NCBI RefSeq assembly: GCF_024166365.1
Contig: NC_064822.1
Span: 106,326,823 to 106,390,822 of the forward strand
DNA length: 64,000 bases
Direction of reading: 5' to 3'
DNA from: Elephas maximus indicus
Lineage: Eukaryota > Chordata > Mammalia > Proboscidea > Elephantidae
Shown here: positions 53,168-64,000 of the stretch, one piece after another
Layout: each line of letters starts with the position of its first letter
Numbering within the stretch: the stretch's first letter is position 1
Program-made: the position numbers and the translations under genes
The notes under the pieces: model-generated
Databases searched by the model: none
Seen by the model: only the letters and a program-made list of their open reading frames with translations
What the model was told of the DNA's origin: nothing

Positions 53168-53919
53168 TAAGGGGACTTCTAAGTCAATTGCAAAATAATT
53201 CTATTATGAAAACATTCTGCATCCCACCTTGAAATATGGCATCTGGGGTCGGTCTTAATACAAGCGGCCATCTAAGATGCATTAATTGGTCTCAACCCAC
53301 CTGGATCAAAGGAGAATGAAGAACATCAAGGTCACACGATAACTATGAGCCCAAGAGACAGAAAGGGCCCCATGAACCAGAGACTTACATCATCCTGAGA
53401 CCAGAAGAACTAGATGGTGCCCGGCCACAACCGATGACTGCCCTGACAGGGAGCACAACAGAGAACCCCTGAGGGAGCAGGAGATCAGTGGGATGCAGAC
53501 CCCAAATTCTCATAAAAAGACCAGACTTAATGGTCTGACTGAGACTAGAGGAATCCCGGTGGTCATGGTCCCCAAACCTTCTATTGGCCCAGGACAGGAA
53601 CCATTCCCAAAGACAACTCATCGGACATGGAAGGGACTGGACAATGGGTTGGAGAGAGATGGTGATGAAGAGTGAGCTGCTTGTATCAGGTGGACACTTG
53701 AGACTGTGTTGGCATCTCCTGTCTGGAGGGGAGATAGGAGGGTAGAGAGGGTTAGAAACTGGCAAAACTGTCACGAAAGGAGAGACTGGAAGGGCTGACT
53801 CATTAGGGGGAGAGTAAGTGGGAGTATGGAGTAAGGTGTATATAAGCTTGTATGTGACAGACTGACTTGATTTGTAAGCGTTCACTTAAAGCTCAATAAA
53901 AATTATTAAAAAAAAAAAA
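53168..53919 (+). mobile_element. LINE-1 3' UTR insertion with target duplication
   Basis: Sense UTR copy ('gaaaacattctgcatcccacc' ... 'cttaaagctcaataaaaat' and A tail). It is flanked by exact 15-bp repeats AGAATTGAGCAAATA (53153-53167 and 53920-53934). The 166-codon antisense frame at 53385-53885 lies wholly in it and is not a gene. Confidence 0.92.
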
Positions 53920-53989
53920 AGAATTGAGCAAATAAACAAATATATTGAGGACAATGGGAGCTGTGTTTCTCATACTGAGAGACCAAGAA

Positions 53990-54137
53990 CCTGTTGTTAT
54001 CCAGTCAATTCCGACTCACAGTGACCCTATAGGGCAGAGTGGAACTGCCCCATAGGGTTTCCAAGGAATGGCCGGTGGATTCAAACTGCCAACCTTTTGC
54101 TTAGCAGCCGAGCTCTTAACCACTGTGCCACCAGGGA
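53990..54137 (-). mobile_element. AfroSINE
   Basis: Antisense near-complete copy: 'tccagtcaattccgactcac' to 'ccactgtgccaccaggg'. Confidence 0.92.
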
Positions 54138-54209
54138 GAGAAGGGAATCACAAATAGGAAAAGGGAGAAGACTAGAATGAACCCGGTGAAGTTGGATTGA
54201 AACTGAAGA

Positions 54210-54686
54210 TCATATTAGTTTCCTCGGGCTAATACAAAGTAACGACAAGGTGCTACAACCTGGGTGGCATAAAACGACAGAAATTTATTCTTTCACAGTT
54301 CTGGAGCCGAGGAGTCTAAAATCAAGGTGTTGGCAGGACCACGCTCCCTCTGAAGCCTCTAGTGGAGGGTCCTTCCTCGCCTCTCCCAGCTTTTGGTAGC
54401 CCCAGGAGTTTCTTGGCTTGTACAAACATTATTCAATCTCTTCTCCGACATCACATGGCTAGCTTCCCTGCCTGTCTCTGTCTCTGTGTCTTTTCTCCTC
54501 TCTCTTCTCCTCTTCTTATAAGGATGCCAGTCATATTGGATTAGGGCCCACCCTACTCCAGGATGACCTTATGTTAACTGAACTGCTTACATCTGCAAAC
54601 ACCATATTTCCGAAAGGTCACATTCACAGGTACTGAAGGTCAGGACTTAAACATATCTTTTGGGGGGACACGAATCAACCCATAAC
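54210..54686 (-). mobile_element. MLT1-like LTR, antisense
   Basis: On the + strand: 'ttagtttcctcgggctaata', 'gacagaaatttattctttcac', 'ataaggatgccagtcatattg', and the end 'acgaatcaacccataaca'. This is the classic antisense appearance of a MaLR LTR. Confidence 0.75.
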
Positions 54687-54689
54687 ATA

Positions 54690-55030
54690 GATACTAGTCT
54701 GAATTTATCGTTTTTAGTATATATATACAGGAATATATATTCAACATAGATATACAGATGGATAGATGTAGGTATAGACATACATATAAATCTTAACCCT
54801 GCCTGCTGAGAGGGCCTAGAAGCAATTACGCTCCAGTGAGAATGAATACCCCTAATGCCCAGATCTTGATTTCTCAATTCCATTCTCCAAGAAAATGAAC
54901 CAAGGCTCCTTGAAGAAATAGTTGATTTCCAGGCTAGGACAGAAAAAGAACAAGTTCAGTCTGGAATAATTTGTTATGCCAGGATGTAAGGAAGTCTTCA
55001 AAGAATGATGAGAACATGTCAAAAACACAT
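54690..55030. other. AT simple repeat and unassigned sequence
   Basis: Irregular (TATA)/(GATA)-rich sequence at 54715-54790, then unassigned sequence. Confidence 0.4.
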
Positions 55031-55528
55031 AAAAACTTGGACATCATATTCATTGTAGTTACTCACAATAGCCAAAAAACGAAGACAGGCCAAGTGTCCA
55101 TCAAAGGATGAATGGATAAATGACATGTGGTGCATACATACAATGGAATACTATTCAGCCGTAAAGAGAAATTAAGTTCTGATACATGCTACAACATGGA
55201 TGAACCTTGAAAATGTTGTGCTGAGTGAAATAAGACAGACATAAAAGAACAAATGTTGTATGATCCCACTTAAATGAAATATCTACAACAGGCAAATGCA
55301 TAGAGACAAAAGGTTATTAGTGGTCAGCAGGGGGAGGGGGAAGGAATAGGCAGTTATTGCTTAACGGAGTCTAAGTTTGTGCTTGGGGTGATATGAAAGT
55401 TTGGGAAAGAGTGGTGATGACTGGACAAAATTGTGAATGTAATTAAGGCCACCGAATTGTACACTTGAAAATGGTTAAAGTGGAACATTTTATGTTATAT
55501 ATATTTTACCACATTAAAAAAAAAAAAG
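55030..55528 (+). mobile_element. Old LINE-1 3' end
   Basis: L1M-type sense end: 'caatggaatactattcagcc', 'gaaaatgttgtgctgagtga', 'accgaattgtacacttgaaaa' and an A tail at about 55516-55527. Confidence 0.8.
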
Positions 55529-55529
55529 A

Positions 55530-56975
55530 CACAGGAGCCAGCTTGAAGGGGCTCCCACTAGCCAAATCTGGGACAGTTTGACCATTAAAATAAATAATTG
55601 TAGTAATGGATTATAAACCACAGAATAAAATAGGAATCCATGAATCCACATTTATATAAATAAGTGAATAATTAAATAAGTAGGAAAGAAGGGAAAGCTA
55701 TTCCTTATAGCATAATGCCAACTAATAAATATAAAAGGAATGACAGATTTAGAAAATTACCATTTGGCAAACATAGATTTAATTGATTCAAGCAAGGAAC
55801 ATGGACCCCTGCAAAGAATCCTGAAACTAATAGGTAAAATTTTAATGAATAACAGAATATTTGTGTAATATTAAAGTATCTCCTCATAAAATATTTATTA
55901 ATTACAAAGGGATAACACAGTAACTTTACTGCGGAGAAGCTGGCAGAGACCACTTCAACCCAAGTGGCCAAAGCAGTGGTGTGCTAGAGCCGACTCATAC
56001 CAACTCACAAGGGGCAACTGTGCACATCTCTTCCCAACTCTGTGTTCAGTGACGTCGGGCGTAGTTTGAAACTAGTCTCACTGGTCGTATTTACACCATG
56101 GAAATAGGCAAATGTTATAAATCAGGACTGCTGCTTCTTTTTTCTTCTTCTGGAAAACCAGCTGTTAAAACATTTCTCAGCACAACACTGGATCGAAGTT
56201 ACCAACACTGAGTAACACACCAAGGACACAACATCACTTGTGTGGTATTCTGTCAAAAATGTGTAGCGTCAATGTAATGATGAGAAATCATCAGACAAGC
56301 CTAAATTGAGAGCCATCCTACAAAAGGACTGGCCTGCACTGTCAAAATATCAAGGTCATGAAAGACAAAGACAGACTAAATAACTGTTTCAGACTAAAGA
56401 AGACTAAGGAGACATGCCCTGGTAGTTAAGAGCTTGGTAGCTAATCAAAAGGTCAGCAGTTAGAATCTGCAAGCTGCTCCTTGGAAACCCTGTGGGGCAG
56501 TTCAACTCTGTCCTATAGGGTCTGTATGAGTCAGAATCGACTGGAAGGCAGCGGTTTTTAAAGAGGCATGATAACTAAATGCAATTTGTGATCCTAGGTG
56601 GATCCTGGAACAGGAAAAAAAAATTGTTTGCTATTTAAGTACATTATTGGGAATTTGTGAACTATGATTGGATAACAATGATAAGAGTATTATCAGTGTG
56701 AATTTCCTGATTTTGATTATTGTACTATGGGATATGTAAGAGAATGCCCTAAATACAGAATTGTACAGGGATAAAGACACACTCACTGATCTGCAATTTA
56801 CTCACATGGTTCGGGGGGAAAGAATTGTATCTAGAGAAAAATGATAAAGCAAATGTGGCTAAATGTTAACAACAGGAACTCTGGGCGCTGGACATACAGT
56901 TCTTTGTACTATTCTTGGAACTTTTCCGCCTAAAACTATTTAAACATTATGTTATAAAAGAAAAAAAAAAGTGAA
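55530..56975 (+). mobile_element. Second old LINE-1 3' UTR, split by a SINE
   Basis: Long UTR-like stretch with 'ccaaatctgggacagtttga', 'aaactaataggtaaaat', 'tgattattgtactatgggat' and 'tctttgtactattcttggaac', ending in an A tail at about 56960-56970. I recognise this as an old mammalian LINE-1 type UTR; the subfamily is not fixed. Confidence 0.6.
56412..56561 (+). mobile_element. AfroSINE, shortened head
   Basis: Sense copy: 'gccctggtagttaagagctt' to 'gaatcgactggaaggcag'. 'gagacatg'/'gaggcatg' flanks it. Confidence 0.88.
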
Positions 56976-56999
56976 ACCTCCCTGTCCCCTTCCCTCATC

Positions 57000-57540
57000 C
57001 CCAGGTCTATGAGGCTGCAGATGGAGGGAAGCAGTGAGCAAGGATTTGTCTGAAGCCTCAAGGGGTCCCAAGACAGCAAAGGCCAGTCGGAAGTGAGGGC
57101 AGCGCCTACGACTGACCCATGCCTTTCTCCGGCACACCTGTTCCTTGGGCCACAGCCCCTAAGGTTAGATGTGCAAGGACAGGTGAGTGGGCACTCTCAC
57201 CTCCTTCCAGAGCAGGTCCTCCGCCTTTGGATTGGTCATGGGCTGGTGATGTCTGTCATTCCCCGCAGGGCATGCCAGAGGCTCAGAGAGGCTCGGAGTT
57301 GCGCAGTGACCGCAGGTGCGTGGGGCTCCCATCGCCAGGTGACCCCGGCCAGAATTCTGGCGCGTTGTCCCAGAATCTCTCCTGTGGTGGGCGCCCCTCT
57401 GGCCAATGCATCTCAGTCTCAGATGGCTAAGGCCACTCCCCTTATCCCGGTGTTGGAACCCTGCACCCTGGGGTTCGGTACTGGGGCTCATGGCCACAGA
57501 AGCAAGCTGGGAGCTCCCCAGTGACGGGAGGAATTAAGTA
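57000..57540. promoter_or_regulatory. CpG-rich segment, candidate HIGD1C promoter or upstream exon
   Basis: It is the only stretch of about 500 bases in the window that is GC-rich with many CpGs and free of recognised repeats. It contains an inverted CCAAT box (ATTGGTC, about 57231) and a donor-like site ('aaggacaggtgagtggg', GT at about 57182), and it lies 1-1.5 kb before the HIGD1C start codon. It could be a promoter with a non-coding first exon. Overlapping frames on both strands (up to 143 codons) reflect base composition and have no motif. Confidence 0.35.
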
Positions 57541-57544
57541 AATG

Positions 57545-58664
<1,120 letters not shown>

Positions 58665-58874
58665 TGACTGGATACCAGAAAACTGTTTGTAACAACATAA
58701 AAATGGCTTACCAGTATCTTTGAGGATTTAAGTACTTCATATAATTGAATTTTTTTTTTCAGATAATCGAAGCTAACCCCTCTAAGCATGAGTATGATTT
58801 AAGCTTTCAGAACAGTTTCTAGTACATGGTGAGTTCTCAGTAAATGTTAGTTATCATTACGAAGGATCCAAGTC

Positions 58875-59000
58875 AATTTAAGTAAGAACAGAGCCTTGAT
58901 TTGATCAAGAAAAGAGAGCCAGGTTTTTGCTAGAAAGTAAGTAACGATAAAAATTGGATATATGTATATCACTGAATAGTTTTGTTCAGCTCTTGTTATC
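58875..59000 (+). repeat. HIGD1C intron 1 duplicated block, copy A
   Basis: Paired with 60247-60380. Shared phrases are 'taagtaagaacagag', 'gataaaaattgga' and 'gaatagttttgttcagct', with roughly 80% identity by eye. Confidence 0.75.
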
Positions 59001-59564
59001 CATTTTTATATAGGGCTATCTAACATAAATTATGAGTTCCCAGCCAATCCAGATGGGATTGACTGAATGGACTTTTACTTTCTCAGGATGACTCGGGATC
59101 AGCAGGAGCATATTACACTGAGAGTCTGTTAGGGATTACTGAGATGTATAGGTCTCTTCGTCCTACAACTAAAGAACTCTTGTGTCTGCTGTTTACAGAT
59201 TTTTGTTTCTTCCATTATTGTGGATACCGTAATTCTGTCGATCAAAAAAATTCTGCTTCGAATGTTCTAGCTAAATACCCAAGCTTGACAGAACTGTGAG
59301 TCCATTCAGAGTAAAGAAGCTCTAAGTGAAAGCCTGGGCTTACCTGGTCACTGGGGAGCATGAACTCTGTGGTGTTCATTTGGCTGCTCAGAGGCCATTT
59401 TTGCTGGCTTCCTGGTGTGTTCCACATGTTGAGGTCGATGCTTCAGTAAACTCTGGATAAAAGGAATGGTATTATAATGGCACCTGGAGCCTTAGCCTCT
59501 TCACCCTTTTCCCACCCACACTTACTGTGTTTACATTTTCGACAAATACTATATGTCTGTAGAC

Positions 59565-59661
59565 ATAAAAAAAAAAAAAAATACAGAATCTAAGCACCAA
59601 TATTATGCAGACTGAAAAAAAAAAAAAAAAAAAAAACAGAATCTAAGCACCAATATTATGC
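59565..59661 (+). repeat. Duplicated 26-bp unit separated by poly-A
   Basis: 'acagaatctaagcaccaata' plus 'ttatgc' occurs twice (about 59583 and 59636), each copy preceded by a long A run (at least 14 and 22 As). Confidence 0.9.
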
Positions 59662-60246
59662 TTTAAAATCTAAGCATTCTCTTTCTTCTTTTCTGGATGC
59701 TTAAACTGCCCTAAGTATTATTACTGTATACTGCAGCCATGACTCTTGGGTTCAGTGTTTCTGGAAACTGTTAAAATATCTTGTTTAAATCAAACTTATA
59801 TAAGTTTGTGAATATATCGATTCCATAAAAGCTGGTAAATAGATATAAATCACGTTTCCATTAAGTGTCGCTGCTAATCTACTAACTTCATAAGTGTCAT
59901 TATTCACATATCAACAAGAATCAAAATTTCACTTTACAGTAATATCCCATATTTAGAAGTTTCATTTAAGGTTTGTAATAGTACCGACTAGAAATGGAAA
60001 AAAATAATTTAATAGTGACTTATTCATCTTAGCATTTTGAACTAGAAAAACAATTCAAGAACTTACTACTTAAATAGATCACTATAACGAACAGAGATTA
60101 ATCACTGTTCCTGGTTTACATTAAATTAATGATTAAAGCAGAAAGATAAAAGTGTTTCTAGCTAAATTCAATTATATACAAACACCAGAGAGACTACATG
60201 GAAAACAGTAACGGTCTGTCTTTAATCGCTAAAAGAAACAAAGCCA

Positions 60247-60380
60247 AATTAAGTAAGAACAGAGCTTTGATTTAATCAAGGGAAGACAGCCAGTTTTTTG
60301 TTTTTTTTTTTACCAGAAAGTAAACAATGATAAAAATTGGACACATATCATTGAATAGTTTTGTTCAGCTATTGTTATTT
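60247..60380 (+). repeat. HIGD1C intron 1 duplicated block, copy B
   Basis: Second copy of 58875-59000 in the same orientation, with a T-run insertion at 60297-60311 and its right end interrupted by an AfroSINE. Confidence 0.75.
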
Positions 60381-60382
60381 TA

Positions 60383-60510
60383 AGTGCTACAGCTGCTAAC
60401 CAAAGGGTTGGCAGTTCGAATCCGCCAGGCGCTCCTTGGAAACTCTGTGGGGCAGTTCTACTCTGTCCTATAGGGTCGCTATGAGTCGGAATCGGCTCCA
60501 AGGCACTGGG
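60383..60510 (+). mobile_element. AfroSINE, 5'-truncated, with target duplication
   Basis: Sense copy flanked by exact 13-bp repeats TATTGTTATTTTA (60370-60382 and 60511-60523). It lacks the first part of the tRNA-like head. Confidence 0.95.
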
Positions 60511-60749
60511 TATTGTTATTTTAACAATATCTACTATGTACCTCCTGCCACAGAATAGAGTGTCCTGAGCAGATAATTTACAAAATATTTCTATTTGTTA
60601 CCTTAAACAACTCCTGTGATCATAAATCCATTCACGTAAAACTCTATTTACCTTGTTTAAAATCGTTTTGGGGCCACTAGTAAGGTCTCTGTATGGATTA
60701 AATGTATTTAAAATCTGTTCTGATAGATTATTTGGTTTTGCTTTTTTCA

Positions 60750-61060
60750 CTTAACACTTCATATGCACATTTCTGTATATTAGAACTTTAGGTATTTATA
60801 ATTTTTTAATAGCTATGGCAGTTTTTCCTCAGGTCGGACCATTTGGGTTGTTTAGTCTTGCCCACACGTAGCCAGGAACATCTTTGTGTCAATTTTTTGA
60901 ATTTTGTTTTGGTTATTTCCTTGGAGTATGTTTCTAAAAGTGGAATTTCCAGAGCAGAAATCATGCTCAGTTTAATATCATTTATTACATATTCCTAGAG
61001 TTATTTCCAGACTGATTTGGCCAGACTTACAGAGATTTCAGCATTGTACCTGTTTTTCCG
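60750..61060 (-). mobile_element. Old LINE-1 fragment, antisense
   Basis: Antisense L1M phrases: 'catttgggttgtttag', 'gaacatctttgtg', 'tccttggagtatgtttctaaaagtgg'. Confidence 0.6.
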
Positions 61061-61130
61061 TGTGCCTACAATCATCATTTTATTGTCTTTCGTTGTTTGC
61101 TGTTTTTATGTTTATAGCACATCAAACCCC

Positions 61131-61304
61131 GACCAAAACCAAACCCATTGCTGTCGAGTCGATTCCAACCCCAGCGACCCTAGAGCAACTGTATAGGACG
61201 GAGTAGAGCTGCCCCATAGAGTTTCCAAGGAGTGGGTGGTGGATTTAAACTGCCTACCTTTTGGTTAACAGCCAAGCACTTAACCACTGAGCCACCAGGA
61301 CTCC
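61131..61304 (-). mobile_element. AfroSINE
   Basis: Antisense full-length copy: 'accaaacccattgctgtcg' to 'gagccaccaggactcc'. A 12-base insertion lies in the middle. Confidence 0.92.
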
Positions 61305-62044
61305 TGTAGTGCATCATTTTTATTTTAATTTTATTCACTGCTAATCAGCTTATAAAAATATACGTTAAATGTGATTATTTACTCTGATACTTGTTTCCAG
61401 TTATTAAATGGATCCTGAAAGAATACAAACACCCTCACCCACACACGGAAACACACATGTGCCAGCATGGCTCATCAAAACTTGCTATTCCACATAAAAA
61501 TCAATCACATTTTTATATACTTTTCTAGAATCACAGTTTTTCCCAGAGGTATATACTTATTGTGCATATATTCCTATCTTTTCAGCTCTCATTAAAATGT
61601 AACTTCTCATTTTTTTAGAGAAACAAAGTTTTTATCACCTGACTAGATTTACTCCTTCTTTGATGACAAGTAGCAAGGAGCAAAGCCAAAAGGTCAAAAG
61701 CTGGATGCTAGATATTTCGTGGGTTTACTCACTGGCTAAGTGACTTGCCCCAGATAAAAGCCTTCCAGCATGCACAATTTGAAATTGTGCCTCAGGAAAA
61801 TTACAAGGTATTAGACAAATTACTATGTAGTCCAAATTTTTCTGGGAAGAGACAAAACCACAAATATTGAATTCAAGAATGTTCAGGGCACATTTTAAAA
61901 TCCAGTCGGTCAAATCCAACATGGTTCCGTTTTTTAAAATATTCTTTGGTGTCTTGCCTGCTTATCTTCCAGGTACTGATCCTTTGTAAATTTTCTCATT
62001 GAACTCTCTAAACTCTTGGGAATACTGTCCTGCTATTTACATAA

Positions 62045-63454
<1,410 letters not shown>

Positions 63455-63800
63455 TCATCATTGAGCAAACATTTAATGAGCACCTGCTACGTGCCAGACA
63501 CTACTGACCTAAAAGTTACAGAGATAAGACTCAGTCCCTCAAATAGTTGAGTTTGGTCTCCTTAAGGAGAGAAATCAAGGACAAAAGAATCCAATTCTGG
63601 TGCTATAAAATGATAGGTGTTGACAGAGAAAGCACAGGTTGCCATGGAAGCACAAAACTAGGACTGGGAGGTCAAGGGAGACTTCTCTAAGGAGGTAAAG
63701 TGTGTGATGAGTCAAGGACATGGAGGAATAAATTAGGCAGAGAAGGAGATCAGGATTCCAGGCAGAAAAGAATACAAAGACATGGAAGCATGGCATGTCA
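63455..63800. repeat. LINE-2 fragment
   Basis: 'aacatttaatgagcacctgctacgtgccagacact' and 'gggagacttctctaaggaggt' are typical L2 3' phrases. The antisense 79-codon frame here is not a gene. Confidence 0.7.
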
Positions 63801-63837
63801 CTGGAGCTCCACATAGCAGTATGGTGAGTGGATCAGT

Positions 63838-63935
63838 CAGGCTTCCGTCAGAGAAGCAAAACTACTAGTAGTAAGTTATAATAATTTATTATAGGTATTT
63901 GGCCTTATGCAATTGTGAGGCTCTTACTTATATAT
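63838..63935 (-). repeat. LTR-like end fragment
   Basis: 'cagtcaggcttccgtcagagaagcaaaac' resembles the antisense 3' end of ERVL-group LTRs, similar to the start of the LTR at 43932. Confidence 0.45.
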
Positions 63936-63938
63936 CTG

Positions 63939-64000
63939 GGAAACCCTGGTGGTGCAGTGGTTAAGAGCTACAGTTGCTAACCAAAAGGTCCACAGTTCAA
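63939..64000 (+). mobile_element. AfroSINE, cut by the window end
   Basis: Sense head only: 'gggaaaccctggtggtgcag' and 'gctaaccaaaaggtccacag', then the window stops. Confidence 0.9.

Noticed and set aside
53385..53885. 166-codon minus-strand frame as a gene
   Set aside because: It is contained in a LINE-1 3' UTR with a 15-bp target duplication; the frame is antisense and accidental.
57093..57524. 143-codon frame as a new gene
   Set aside because: The segment is GC-rich, so several frames on both strands stay open; no splice or homology support.

Overview
The window is nuclear DNA from a placental mammal, very probably an afrotherian and most likely an elephant. About thirty copies of a tRNA-derived SINE (head 'aaccctggtggc', end 'gagtcg(g/a)aatcgact') are spread over both strands. 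They share their 3' end with RTE-type (BovB-like) LINEs that are also present, and this SINE/RTE pair is characteristic of Afrotheria. The species call is inference.

Two host genes can be supported, both on the + strand. METTL7A (TMT1A), a membrane-anchored S-methyltransferase, has two coding exons (913-1410 and 26440-26676) separated by a 25 kb intron, and together they encode 244 residues. HIGD1C, a small mitochondrial inner-membrane protein, has its first two coding exons at 58557-58650 and 62067-62201. Its last roughly 20 codons lie beyond the window. The order METTL7A then HIGD1C matches the human chromosome 12 neighbourhood.

The rest is layered transposon debris. The METTL7A intron holds a LINE-1 split by an LTR (1.7-3.4 kb), a TA-flanked DNA transposon loaded with SINEs (4.1-5.0 kb), and a + strand class I endogenous retrovirus (ERV-A) reduced to 5' LTR, leader and gag stub (5.3-7.5 kb). 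It then holds a 3.2 kb RTE LINE on the minus strand (9.3-12.5 kb), an envelope remnant with polypurine tract and LTR of a second retrovirus (ERV-B, 14.1-15.9 kb), and an 8.2 kb minus-strand provirus (ERV-C, 15.9-24.2 kb). ERV-C has two LTRs and recognisable but broken gag, pro and pol, and no recognisable env. Between METTL7A and HIGD1C come a solo ERV-B LTR with a 4-bp target duplication and MIR and L2 fragments. Then follow two more copies of the DNA transposon, a second RTE split by about 4 kb of LINE-1, an ERVL remnant with a dUTPase reading frame, and several multi-level nests with visible target-site duplications.

No undescribed functional system was found. The best leads are a Pro-to-Gln change at the METTL7A exon junction, a duplicated block inside HIGD1C intron 1, a paired unidentified sequence at both ends of the METTL7A intron, an unrecognised 59-codon coding-like stretch, a CpG-rich segment upstream of HIGD1C, and the unusually clear insertion order in the nests.
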